Source: Scatavimonas merdigallinarum
GTDB lineage: Bacteria; Bacillota; Clostridia; Oscillospirales; Acutalibacteraceae
Reading direction: 5' to 3'
Length of the DNA: 64,000 bases
NCBI GenBank assembly: GCA_018713055.1
Contig: DVFW01000014.1
Span: 5,033 to 69,032 of the forward strand
Shown piece after piece: positions 41,228 through 50,900 of this stretch; position 1 is the first letter of the stretch, and every line of letters begins with the position of its first letter. The notes below the pieces were generated by a model. The model saw only the letters and a program-made list of their open reading frames with translations, did no database searches and had not been told where the DNA came from. The position numbers were made by a program, and so were the translations under genes.

Positions 41228-42415
41228 TTAAAGCGCTGGTAGCTGTTGTTGCAGCGCCTTTACTTGGTCAAGCTTTTCCCAGGCTACACCAAGTTCTTCT
41301 CTGCCCATATGACCATAAGCCGCAAGCGGCCGGTATTTGGTGCCGCGCAGGCGCAGGCGGTCAATAATAGCGGCGGGACGCAGGTCAAAGACCTGCTTGA
41401 CTGCGCCGGCAAGCTGTGCGTTTGTATAAGCAGAAGTGCCAAAGCTCTCTACCATAATCGAAAGGGGATGCGCCACGCCAATTGCGTAAGCCAGCTGTAC
41501 TTCGCACCTTCTTGCAAGACCGGCGCCCACAATGTTTTTTGCAATATGGCGAGCCGCGTAGGCTGCGCTGCGGTCCACTTTGGTGGGATCTTTGCCGGAA
41601 AAGCAGCCGCCGCCATGGCGTGCAAAGCCCCCGTAAGTGTCTACAATAATTTTACGGCCGGTTAGGCCGCTGTCACCCACCGGGCCGCCAACCACAAAGC
41701 GTCCTGTGGGGTTGATAAAGATTTTTGTGTCCTGATCGAGCAGATGCTCCGGAATGATGGGTTGGATTACATACTTTAAAATATCCTCGCGGATCTGGTC
41801 CAGCGTCACGGCGCTGTCATGCTGTGTGGAAACAACGACGGCTTCCACACGGCGGATGGCGTCCCCCTCGTATTCTACTGTAACCTGCGTTTTTCCGTCA
41901 GGCCGCAAATAAGATAAAGTACCGTCTTTGCGCACTTTTGTAAGCTGTTTTGCAAGCTTATGGGAAAGGGATATGCTCATAGGCATCAGTTCCGGCGTTT
42001 CATCGCAGGCGTAACCGAACATCATACCCTGGTCGCCGGCTCCATACAGGTTATAAGCGTCCTGTTTTCCGCTTTTATGCTCCAGGCTTTGATTTACACC
42101 CATGGCAATATCGCTCGACTGTGCATCGATAGAAGTAAGCACGGCGCAGGTGTTCCCGTCAAAGCCGCAGGCAGGGTCGTCATAACCGATAGAGCAGATC
42201 ACTTCTCTTGCGATAGAAGCAATGTCCACATAACAGTTGGTAGTAATTTCCCCCATAACATGCACCATACCGGTGGTGCACGTTACTTCGCAGGCAACAT
42301 GCGCATTTGAATCCTGCTCAAGAATTGCGTCCAAAACGGCGTCGGAAATTTGGTCACAGACTTTATCGGGATGCCCTTCTGTTACAGATTCAGATGTGAA
42401 ATAATGTTTTTCCAT
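41228..42415 (-). CDS. metK: S-adenosylmethionine synthetase
   Basis: 395 residues, the normal length, from the ATG at 42415 (reverse strand) behind AAAGGAAGG; the longer frame to 42463 starts inside the leader. Motifs: MEKHYFTSESVTEGHPDKVCDQISDAVLD, GAGDQGMMFGYACDETPELMP (signature 1), and GGGCFSGKDPTKVDRSAAYAARHIAKNIV (signature 2, with cysteine where alanine is usual). It makes SAM from methionine and ATP. A SAM-I riboswitch upstream shuts off transcription when SAM is plentiful. Confidence 0.98.
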   Translation of the reverse strand: MEKHYFTSESVTEGHPDKVCDQISDAVLDAILEQDSNAHVACEVTCTTGMVHVMGEITTNCYVDIASIAREVICSIGYDDPACGFDGNTCAVLTSIDAQSSDIAMGVNQSLEHKSGKQDAYNLYGAGDQGMMFGYACDETPELMPMSISLSHKLAKQLTKVRKDGTLSYLRPDGKTQVTVEYEGDAIRRVEAVVVSTQHDSAVTLDQIREDILKYVIQPIIPEHLLDQDTKIFINPTGRFVVGGPVGDSGLTGRKIIVDTYGGFARHGGGCFSGKDPTKVDRSAAYAARHIAKNIVGAGLARRCEVQLAYAIGVAHPLSIMVESFGTSAYTNAQLAGAVKQVFDLRPAAIIDRLRLRGTKYRPLAAYGHMGREELGVAWEKLDQVKALQQQLPAL

Positions 42416-42465
42416 AAAAACCTTCCTTTCATTATAAAAATAAGAATAAAAAAGTATTTTCAAAT

Positions 42466-42601
42466 AAAAAACCCGCTTTCAGACAAACCAGAAAGCGGAT
42501 TTTAAAACTCATCTTCCGGTTTCACCGCAGGATTTGGCACCTTGCAAAAACTGCAGGTTGCCGGACTTCACAGGGCCTGTCCCTCCGTCACTCTTGATAA
42601 G
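42466..42601 (-). promoter_or_regulatory. SAM-I riboswitch upstream of metK
   Basis: Read on the reverse strand, the aptamer begins CTTATCAAGAGTGACGGAGG (42601 downward), continues with GGACAGGCCCTGTGAAGTCC, GGCAACCTGCA, AAGGTGCCAAATCCTG and ends GAAACCGGAAGATGAG near 42509, which are the SAM-I (S-box) consensus elements in order. The terminator ATCCGCTTTCTGG...CTGAAAGCGGGT plus TTTTTTATTT follows at 42503-42466. SAM binding is expected to favour the terminator. Confidence 0.97.
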
Positions 42602-42705
42602 CAGATGTTATTGAATTTATAAATAGTCTGTATATAGGTAAAGCGGACTGTTCACACAGGTTTGTGCCCAAAGCAGGCGTGCAGCTTGTGTACCGGAAGT
42701 CCCGC

Positions 42706-44259
42706 CTATTTTGCATATTCAATGGCCCGGCTTTCCCGTAGGATATTGACCTTGATCTGTCCGGGGTATTCCAAATCGGATTCAATCTTTTGGCAAATCT
42801 CCCTGGCCAGTGGAATCATGCGCTCGTCGTTAACAACCTCGGGTTTTACCATAATACGGATTTCACGCCCGGCCTGAATGGCAAAGCAGTTTTCTACCCC
42901 GTTAAACGAAGATGCGACCTCTTCCAGCTTTTGCAAACGTTTGATATAGTTTTCCAGATTTTCACGCCGTGCACCGGGTCTTGCAGCGGAAATAGCATCC
43001 GCAGCCTGTACAATACAGGCGACGACCGTCTTGGCCTCGATATCCCCGTGATGCGCGTGGATGGCGTGAATAACGGCTTCACTTTCTTTATATTTTTTTG
43101 CAACGTCTACGCCGATTTCAATATGAGAACCCTCAATTTCATGATCGAGAGCTTTACCAATATCGTGCAGCAACCCGGCTCTTTTGGCAATAGCGGGGTC
43201 TAAACCCAGTTCACTTGCCATGATGCCTGCAAGGTAAGAAACCTCCAGCGAATGGTTCAACACGTTTTGTCCATAACTTGTACGGTAGCGCAGCCGGCCA
43301 AGCAACTTGATCAATTCGGGATGAATTCCGTTGACACCCGCCTCTATTACGGCGCGCTCGCCCTCTTTCTTGATTGTGGCTTCTACTTCTCTTCTGGCCT
43401 TCTCTACAGTTTCTTCAATTCTTGCCGGATGGATCCGCCCGTCGGATATAAGCTTTTCAAGTGCGACCCTTGCAATTTCACGCCGAACCGGCTCAAAGCT
43501 GGAAAGCGTAATTGCCTCGGGAGTGTCGTCAATAATTAAATCCACGCCGGTAAGCGTTTCAATGGTGCGTATATTTCTGCCTTCGCGGCCAATAATACGG
43601 CCCTTCATTTCGTCGTTTGGCAGTGGAACAACAGAAACCGTTGCCTCCGCCACATGGTCTGCCGCACAGCGCTGTATTGCAAGCGAAATAACATTTCTTG
43701 CTTTTTGCTCGCTTTCGTCTTTCAACTGCTGTTCATATTCTAAGATCCGTACGGCCTTTTCGTGGGTCAACTGGCTTTCCAACTCGTTTAAAAGGTAGGA
43801 TTTTGCCTGTTCGGCCGTATAACCGGAAATACGCTCAAGCATTTCAAACTGACTTTTTTTAACCATTTCCGCCTCTTCAAATTTTTCATCGGCGGCTTTC
43901 AGTCGTTTTTGTACCTTTTCTTCTTTCATCTCCAGATTTTCCAGCTTTTTATCAAGCGTTTCTTCCTTGGATTGAATTCTACGTTCCTGTCTTTGTACTT
44001 CTCTTCTTCTTTCTGCCAATTCTTTTTCTGATTCGTTGCGCAACCGGTGTGTTTCGTCTTTACCTTCTAAAATAATTTCCTTTTTTCTGGCTTCCGCAGT
44101 TTTCAAAGCCTCACTTACAATCTTTTTGGCTTCTGCTTCCGCAGAGCCGATTGCCGCTTCCGCAATCTTTTTCCTGTGGTTGATGCCGGCAAAAAAAGCA
44201 GCTCCGCCACATGCGGCTGCAATTACTACGATCAGCACAATCGCCAACCATAAATCCAT
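42706..44259 (-). CDS. rny: Ribonuclease Y
   Basis: 517 residues from the ATG at 44259 behind a strong AAGGAGGTG; the frame is open to 44307. An N-terminal membrane anchor (DLWLAIVLIVVIAAACGGAAFFAG) precedes a long coiled coil (about 30-200, for example RREVQRQERRIQSKEETLDKKLENLEMKEEKVQKRL), a KH domain (GRIIGREGRNIRTIETLTGVDLIIDDTPE) and an HD domain with metal ligands (LLHDIGKALDHEIEGSHIEIG, and HAHHGD). RNase Y starts mRNA decay in many Firmicutes at the inner face of the membrane. No clear terminator lies between its stop and the metK riboswitch. Confidence 0.97.
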   Translation of the reverse strand: MDLWLAIVLIVVIAAACGGAAFFAGINHRKKIAEAAIGSAEAEAKKIVSEALKTAEARKKEIILEGKDETHRLRNESEKELAERRREVQRQERRIQSKEETLDKKLENLEMKEEKVQKRLKAADEKFEEAEMVKKSQFEMLERISGYTAEQAKSYLLNELESQLTHEKAVRILEYEQQLKDESEQKARNVISLAIQRCAADHVAEATVSVVPLPNDEMKGRIIGREGRNIRTIETLTGVDLIIDDTPEAITLSSFEPVRREIARVALEKLISDGRIHPARIEETVEKARREVEATIKKEGERAVIEAGVNGIHPELIKLLGRLRYRTSYGQNVLNHSLEVSYLAGIMASELGLDPAIAKRAGLLHDIGKALDHEIEGSHIEIGVDVAKKYKESEAVIHAIHAHHGDIEAKTVVACIVQAADAISAARPGARRENLENYIKRLQKLEEVASSFNGVENCFAIQAGREIRIMVKPEVVNDERMIPLAREICQKIESDLEYPGQIKVNILRESRAIEYAK

Positions 44260-44860
44260 CTGAATGGGCACCTCCTTGATTTGATTTTTTTCAACGCTAA
44301 ATTTCATAAAAAATTAATCAACTCAAAGAGCCGTTATTACGGATAATATTCAATTGTCTGCTTAAAATAAACACAACAAGCCCGCGAAAGCGGGGATAAA
44401 CAGTCTCTTATATACACGCCGCAGGGCGCGCACCTGTTACAATTTCATTGATTTATCTATTTTATAACGGCCCCGTATACGAGTCCAATTAATAAAGCGA
44501 CCGGCAGCATGGAAAGCCGCTTGCCCCTTGCGGTATTTGCGTACAGTCTTAACCGCCGGAAGCGGTGGAAAAAACCATACAAATATCCTTATCTATTCTA
44601 TCTTCCGACAGAGTAAAAGTCAAGAATTATTTGTATCTTTTGTATATGCGGCCGGGCCGGGCAGACAAAAACGCGCGGCGGTCTGACTATATAATATGGA
44701 AAAAGCGGCAACGGCCTGCAAAACGGCAGAGTTTTTTTGAAATGGAAAAATTTATTAAAAATTTTTGTTAAAATTTTATCAACAGGCTTGTATTATTGCG
44801 AAAAATGCTTTATTATATGAAGTGCTAATTGAATAGTTTAAAAATTCAGGAGGTAGTATT
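44260..44860. other. 600-base divergent region between rny and gap
   Basis: On the reverse strand a promoter-like pair, TTGGAC (44488-44483) and TATAAA (44466-44461) with a 16-base spacer, is followed about 60-70 bases later by a hairpin CCCGC-TTTC-GCGGG (44394-44381) and a U-rich run (CTTGTTGTGTTTATTTT). This could be an attenuated rny leader or a small RNA. Toward gap the sequence is AT-rich. A 68-codon forward frame at 44565-44771 has no ribosome-binding site or recognisable product and was not called. Confidence 0.5.
44788..44816 (+). promoter_or_regulatory. Possible gap promoter
   Basis: TTGTAT (44788-44793), 17-base spacer, TATTAT (44811-44816), about 45 bases before the start codon. 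The -35 box is weak, but spacing and place fit; no other better candidate was seen. Confidence 0.45.
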
Positions 44861-45865
44861 ATGTCAGTAAAAGTGGCGATTAACGGTTTTGGGCGCATTG
44901 GCCGCCTTGCTTTCAGGCAGATGTTTGGTGCAGAAGGGTACGAGGTCGTGGCAATTAATGACCTTACCGACGCAAAAATGCTTGCGCATCTTTTAAAGTA
45001 CGATTCTGCACAGGGGCGCTACGATAAGCCGGTGGAAGCAAAAGAAAATTCCATTGTAGTAGACGGCAAGGAAATTACCATTTACGCAAAAGCGAATGCA
45101 GCGGAGCTTCCGTGGGGCGAACTGGGCATTGACGTTGTTCTGGAGTGCACAGGTTTTTATTGCTCAAAGGCGAAAAGTCAGGCGCATATTGATGCAGGCG
45201 CTAAAAAGGTTGTTATCTCTGCGCCCGCGGGCAATGATCTTCCCACAATTGTTTACAGTGTAAACGAAAAGACGCTGACCAAGGAAGATACGATTATTTC
45301 CGCAGCTTCCTGTACGACGAACTGTTTGGCCCCCATGGCAAATGCCTTGAACAAGCTTGCTCCAATCAAGAGTGGTATTATGAGTACGATCCACGCCTAT
45401 ACGGGTGATCAAATGGTTTTGGATGGACCGCACAGAAAAGGCGACCTCAGAAGAGCCCGTGCAGCTGCTGTGAATATCGTGCCGAACTCCACAGGTGCTG
45501 CAAAGGCGATTGGTCTGGTTATTCCTGAACTTAATGGTAAGCTGATCGGCAGCGCACAGCGTGTTCCCGTTCCAACAGGCTCTACAACCATTCTTACAGC
45601 AATTGTAGAAGGTTCTGTAACGGTTGATCAGGTTAATGCAGCCATGAAGGCCGCCGCGTCTGATTCTTATGGATATAATGAAGATCCAATCGTTTCTTCT
45701 GATATTATAGGAATTACCTATGGTTCTCTCTTTGATGCAACGCAGACGATGGTTATCAATCTGGACAACGGTACAAGCGAGGTACAGGTAGTTTCCTGGT
45801 ATGATAATGAAAACAGCTACACAAGCCAGATGGTAAGGACCATTAAGTATTTTGCAGAGCTGTAA
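44861..45865 (+). CDS. gap: Glyceraldehyde-3-phosphate dehydrogenase, type I
   Basis: 334 residues from ATG 44861 behind CAGGAGGTAG. The NAD-binding N-terminus VKVAINGFGRIGRLAFRQMFG, the catalytic cysteine in ISAASCTTNCLAPMANALNK (about residue 150), HAYTGDQMVLDGPHRKGDLRRARAAAVNIVPNSTGAAKAIG and the C-terminal WYDNENSYTSQMVRT are all present. It is the glycolytic enzyme making 1,3-bisphosphoglycerate. Monocistronic, with its own terminator. Confidence 0.98.
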   Translation: MSVKVAINGFGRIGRLAFRQMFGAEGYEVVAINDLTDAKMLAHLLKYDSAQGRYDKPVEAKENSIVVDGKEITIYAKANAAELPWGELGIDVVLECTGFYCSKAKSQAHIDAGAKKVVISAPAGNDLPTIVYSVNEKTLTKEDTIISAASCTTNCLAPMANALNKLAPIKSGIMSTIHAYTGDQMVLDGPHRKGDLRRARAAAVNIVPNSTGAAKAIGLVIPELNGKLIGSAQRVPVPTGSTTILTAIVEGSVTVDQVNAAMKAAASDSYGYNEDPIVSSDIIGITYGSLFDATQTMVINLDNGTSEVQVVSWYDNENSYTSQMVRTIKYFAEL

Positions 45866-45886
45866 TAAAGGCTTAAAAATTTTATA

Positions 45887-45916
45887 ACAGGGCGGGGGTT
45901 CCCGCCTTGTTTTTTT
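45887..45916 (+). terminator. Intrinsic terminator of gap
   Basis: GGCGGG-GGTT-CCCGCC stem with extra A-T/G-T pairs, followed by TTGTTTTTTT, about 25 bases after the gap stop. Confidence 0.9.
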
Positions 45917-46151
45917 ATGCGCAGGTATTCTGTGAAACAGAGCAAAATATGCCGGTGTTGTATTCTAAACCAGTGAGACCGCCATCTGAAAAACAAGTGG
46001 CTTTATATACAGACAGGTGCCTTAAAAGGCGGCAAAACCGGCGCCGTTTTTTTGTATTATAAAAAACTACCGAAAAACAGGGAGAAAATAAGTGAAATTT
46101 TTTATTGCTTTTTTCTGCTTTTTCCATTAAAATATTATGTTGGTGATACTT

Positions 46152-46721
46152 GTGAAAAACGTGTTGATTGTATCCAAATCGCAACAGAGTATAGCGCCTT
46201 TGTCCGGCCTGCTGCAGGAAAGAGGCTACATGGATATAGAAGCGGTTTTTTCTGTGCAAAAGGCGGAGTGTCTTGCCGAAAGCCATCCGTTTGATTTGGT
46301 TATTATCAACACCCCGGTTGTAGATGGAACGGGGATAGAGCTTTCTTTTTATATGGCAGACAACACGCGTGCGGGTGTTTTGCTTTTAATACGTGAGGAT
46401 GCAATCGAGACGCGCAGAGAAAAAATAGAAAATCATGGTATTTTTATTATACCAAAGCCAATCAGCCGCAGGTATTTTTGCCAGGCCGTTAAAATGTGGG
46501 AGGTTTCTAAACGCAGGCTGACGAGGCTTGAGCGGGAAAATATGGAGCTCAAAAGCAAGGTTGAGGAAATTAAAATTATCCACAGGGCAAAATGTGTTTT
46601 GATGCAGTGCCTTTCCATGAGCGAATCGCAAGCGCATAGCTATCTTGAAAAACAGGCGATGGATATGCGTCAGAGTAAGATTAAAGTAGCAGAGCAGGTG
46701 CTTAACACATATGAAAATTAA
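46152..46721 (+). CDS. ANTAR-domain antiterminator with receiver-like domain
   Basis: 189 residues if it starts at GTG 46152, which has GGTGA five bases upstream; an ATG at 46137 would give 194 residues but lacks a ribosome-binding site. Residues 1-115 form a receiver-like domain that lacks the usual acidic pair and has asparagine where the phosphorylated aspartate is expected (DLVIINTPVVDGTG), though the lysine (IIPKPIS) is kept; it is probably not phosphorylated. A coiled coil (RRLTRLERENMELKSKVEEIKII) leads to the ANTAR RNA-binding domain at the end (HRAKCVLMQCLSMSESQAHSYLEKQAMDMRQSKIKVAEQVL). ANTAR proteins bind two-hairpin RNA targets and prevent termination, often of nitrogen genes. The carbamoyl-phosphate genes follow directly, but no target RNA was found there. 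Confidence 0.88.
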   Translation: MKNVLIVSKSQQSIAPLSGLLQERGYMDIEAVFSVQKAECLAESHPFDLVIINTPVVDGTGIELSFYMADNTRAGVLLLIREDAIETRREKIENHGIFIIPKPISRRYFCQAVKMWEVSKRRLTRLERENMELKSKVEEIKIIHRAKCVLMQCLSMSESQAHSYLEKQAMDMRQSKIKVAEQVLNTYEN

Positions 46722-46829
46722 GCGGCGTTCAAACGTTTGTACAAAGACGGCATTATAAGCCAAAACGGTATATTTAAGGACAGCGGCCGGCGTCCAGAGC
46801 AGTACCAGGAAAGGGATGGATAGAAAATT

Positions 46830-47915
46830 ATGAGCAAAACGGCATACTTAATTTTGGAAAACGGCAAGGTGTTTGAAGGAAAAAGCTTTGGCGCTGAAAA
46901 GGAAGTAACGGGGGAGCTTGTCTTTACAACGGCGATGACGGGCTACCTGGAAACACTCACCGACCCCAGTTATTATGGGCAGGTGGTTATGCAGACGTTC
47001 CCTTTAATTGGAAATTACGGGGTTATTCCCTCCGATTTTGAAAGCGCACAGCCAGCGCTTCGGGCATATATTGTAAGAAATAGGTGTCAAGAACCTTCTA
47101 ACTTTCGTTGCGAGGGTACTCTTGACACCTTTTTAAAAGCGTGCGGGATTCCGGGCATGTACGCCCTGGACACCAGAGCGCTTACGAGGATTGTACGCGA
47201 ATACGGCGTTATGAACTGCAAGCTGGTGTATTCGCTTGCAAATAAGGAGCAGGATTTAAAGGAGATTGCATCTTACAGGGTAACGGATGCGGTCCGGTCT
47301 GTAACGAAAAACGAACAGAAGCGTTTTTGCGCACAGCAACCGCGGTATAACGTTGTACTGTGGGATTTTGGCGCAAAGGATAATATCCGCCGCGAGCTTA
47401 TGAAAAGGGGTTGTAATGTTACGGTTGTGCCCGCTTATACCACGGCGCAGCATATTATGGACTTGCATCCCGACGGAATTATGCTTTCCAACGGCCCCGG
47501 AAACCCTGTGGATAACGGCGCGGTGATTGAGCAGCTCAGGATTTTATGCCAAGAAAAGATTCCTACCTTTGGCATTTGTCTGGGACACCAGCTTCTTGCG
47601 CTTTCGCAGGGAGCCAAAACAGAAAAACTGAAATACGGCCACCGCGGCGCTAACCAGCCTGCAACGGATACACAGACAGGCCGGGTATATATTACAAGCC
47701 AAAACCACGGGTATGCGGTTGTAGGGGAAAGCCTGCCCGCAAGTGCAAGGGAAAGCTACAAAAATGCAAACGATGGCACATGCGAAGGCGTGGAATATTT
47801 GGACATGCCTGCATTTTCTGTGCAGTTCCATCCGGAAGCCTGCGGCGGCCCGCTGGACACGGGTTTTCTGTTTGACAGATTTCTCTCTATGATGGACGAA
47901 AAAAATAGACAGTAG
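46830..47915 (+). CDS. carA: Carbamoyl-phosphate synthase small subunit
   Basis: 361 residues, ATG 46830 behind AAAGGGATGG. N-terminal domain: LILENGKVFEGKSFGAEKEVTGELVFTTAMTGYLETLTDPSYYGQVV and GMYALDTRALTRIVREYG. C-terminal class I glutamine amidotransferase: SNGPGNPVDN, the nucleophile loop IFGICLGHQLLALSQGA (as FGICLGHQ) and SQNHGYAV, with the final HPEACGGP. It supplies ammonia from glutamine to CarB. An 11-bp perfect dyad (47082-47092 and 47120-47130) followed by TTTTT lies inside the gene without breaking the frame. carB follows after 62 bases. Confidence 0.97.
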   Translation: MSKTAYLILENGKVFEGKSFGAEKEVTGELVFTTAMTGYLETLTDPSYYGQVVMQTFPLIGNYGVIPSDFESAQPALRAYIVRNRCQEPSNFRCEGTLDTFLKACGIPGMYALDTRALTRIVREYGVMNCKLVYSLANKEQDLKEIASYRVTDAVRSVTKNEQKRFCAQQPRYNVVLWDFGAKDNIRRELMKRGCNVTVVPAYTTAQHIMDLHPDGIMLSNGPGNPVDNGAVIEQLRILCQEKIPTFGICLGHQLLALSQGAKTEKLKYGHRGANQPATDTQTGRVYITSQNHGYAVVGESLPASARESYKNANDGTCEGVEYLDMPAFSVQFHPEACGGPLDTGFLFDRFLSMMDEKNRQ

Positions 47916-47977
47916 TATAGAGCCGGCTTACAGCGCCGCACAACGCAACCCCTGATATTGGAAAGGATGAATAGAAT

Positions 47978-50900
47978 ATGCCGTTGAATCAAGACATAAA
48001 AAGAGTCATGGTGATTGGGTCTGGACCAATTGTGATTGGACAGGCTGCGGAATTTGACTATGCAGGCACACAGGCCTGCAGAGCGCTTAAGGAGGAAGGG
48101 CTGGAGGTTATTTTGATCAATTCCAACCCTGCCACCATTATGACAGACAACGCTATGGCCGATAAAATATATATAGAGCCTCTTACGCTGGAAACCGTTA
48201 AGCGGATTATTGAAAAAGAAAAGCCAGACAGCCTGCTTTCCACTTTGGGGGGACAAACGGGGCTGACGCTTTCCATGCAACTTGCAAAGGAAGGTTTTTT
48301 AGAAAAGAACCATGTTCAACTTTTGGGAGCAAACCCTGTTACAATTGACAAGGCGGAAGATAGACAGCTGTTTAAAGATACAATGGAAGAGATCGGCCAG
48401 CCGGTTATACCCTCCCGTGTTGTAAACGATGTGGAAAGCGCCGTGCGTTTTGCGCAGGAGATCGGGTATCCTTTGATTATCCGTCCGGCGTTTACTTTGG
48501 GCGGCACAGGCGGCGGGATCGTAGAAAACGAAGAAGAGTTGCGGGAGATTACGGCAAACGGCCTGGAGCTTTCGCCTATTACACAGGTGCTTGTAGAAAA
48601 ATGTATTGCAGGTTGGAAAGAAATTGAATTTGAAGTTATGCGTGACGCAGCGGGTAATGTCATTACGGTCTGTTCCATGGAAAACTTTGACCCTGTAGGC
48701 GTACATACGGGCGACAGCATTGTAATTGCGCCGGCAGTCACGCTGGCCGACAAAGAGTACCAGATGCTCAGAAGCGCATCTTTGGATATTATTTCTGCGC
48801 TTGGCGTAGAGGGCGGTTGCAACTGCCAATTTGCACTGAACCCGGAAACGTTTGATTATGCGGTAATCGAAGTGAATCCCAGGGTTTCGCGTTCGTCGGC
48901 ACTTGCCTCTAAGGCAACCGGCTACCCAATTGCAAAAGTGGCGGCAAAGATTGCCATTGGCTATACGCTCAGCGAGATCAGGAATGCCGTAACGGGTTCG
49001 ACCTATGCCTGCTTTGAGCCCGCGCTCGATTATGTAGTTGTCAAGCTGCCCAAATGGCCGTTTGACAAATTTGTATATGCAAAGCGTCAGCTTGGCACGC
49101 AGATGAAGGCGACCGGCGAAGTTATGGCGATTGCGCCTACGTTTGAACAGGCAATCATGAAGGCGGTGCGCGGTGCTGAAATTTCGTTGGATACGCTTAA
49201 CAGCGAAAAGTTTGCAAATATGTCTGTGGATACGCTCAGAAACAGGCTGAAGGTTTGTGACGACGAACGACTCTTCTGCATTTACCAGGCGTTGAAAAAA
49301 GGCATAACGGTAGACGAAATCCATGCTGTCACCATGGTGGACGAATGGTTTTTGCATAAGCTTTCCAAATTGGCGGCAATGGAAGAGGCGCTGCGACAGG
49401 GCCCGCTTACGCGGGAATTGTATGGTAAGGCAAAACATATGGGTTTTTTGGATAAAGTTGTCAGCCGTTTAAGCGGCTGCGAAATTGAAACCCCCATGCT
49501 GCCCGTATATAAAATGGTAGATACCTGCGCGGCCGAGTTTGCGGCGGAAACCCCCTATTTTTACTCTACTTTTGACAGTGAAAATGAGGCGCGCGAATTT
49601 ATAGATGAAAGGGATACAGGGAAAAAGACCATTATCGTGTTTGGCTCCGGCCCGATCCGGATTGGCCAGGGGATAGAATTTGACTATGCTTCTGTCCATT
49701 GTGTATGGGCGCTGAAGAAGGCGGGCTACGAGGTAGTGATTGTCAACAATAATCCCGAAACCGTTTCCACCGATTTTGATACGGCTGACAGGCTGTATTT
49801 TGAACCGCTGACAAACGAGGATGTTATGGGAATTATCCATACAGAAAAGCCCTACGGCGTGGTTGTGGCGTTTGGCGGACAGACAGCGATCAAGCTGACA
49901 AAGTTTTTAAGTAAGCAGGGTGTAAATATTTTGGGGACTTCTGCCGACAGCATTGATATGGCGGAAGACAGGGAGCGTTTTGACGAACTGCTGGAAAGGC
50001 ATAAAATTAAACGGCCACAGGGCGTGACTGTTATGACGACGGAAGAAGCGCTTGACGTAGCCGGAAGGATTGGCTATCCTGTACTGATGCGTCCTTCCTA
50101 TGTGTTGGGCGGACAGAATATGATTATCGCCTTTAATGAGGATGATATTGTCGAATATATGTCGATTATTCTTTCGCAAAACATTGAAAATCCTATTTTG
50201 ATTGACAAATACCTGATGGGAACGGAAATAGAGGTCGACGCCATATGTGACGGGGAAGAGATTCTGATTCCCGGAATTATGGAACATGTGGAACGCGCGG
50301 GCGTGCATTCCGGTGATTCGATCGCTGTATACCCGGCATGGAATATCAACGATGAAATGACAGAGAAGATTGTGCATTCCTCCAGAGATTTGGCGCTTTC
50401 TTTGGAAACCAGAGGGCTTGTCAATATTCAATATTTAATCTATAAAAACGATCTGTACGTCATTGAGGTCAATCCGCGTTCTTCCAGAACAATTCCCTAT
50501 ATCAGCAAAGTAACAGGCGTTCCAATGGTGGACCTTGCAACAAGGGCCATGTTGGGCGAAAAACTTAAAGATATGGGCTACGGCACGGGGCTTTATAGAA
50601 AATCACCTTATGTTGCCGTAAAAGTTCCGGTATTTTCTTTTGAAAAGCTCATTAATGTGGACAACCACCTGGGACCTGAAATGAAGTCCACAGGGGAAGT
50701 GCTTGGTATTGCCGGAACATTGGAGGAAGCGCTGTACAAAGGTCTGACCGGCGCAGGCTATAAAATGACCAAGTCCGGCGGGGTTCTGATTACGGTACGC
50801 AACAGCGATAAAGGAGAAATTGGCGATACTGCTAAAAAATATGCAGAACTGGGTTTTGCTATTTATGCTACAAAAGGTACGGCGGAGGTTTTAAAAGAAT

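Noticed and set aside
44565..44771. 68-codon forward frame upstream of gap
   Set aside because: No ribosome-binding site, no recognisable features, and it overlaps the AT-rich promoter region of gap.
46722..46829. ANTAR two-hairpin RNA target or PyrR site before carA
   Set aside because: No pair of hexaloop hairpins with the needed A and G positions and no PyrR-type anti-antiterminator sequence could be found.
47082..47135. Insertion element or true terminator interrupting carA
   Set aside because: The reading frame, protein length and conserved motifs are intact and no target duplication was seen; kept only as a structural observation.
48299..49438. 379-codon reverse-strand frame inside carB
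   Set aside because: It lies entirely antisense to highly conserved CarB sequence, with no recognisable motif or ribosome-binding site.
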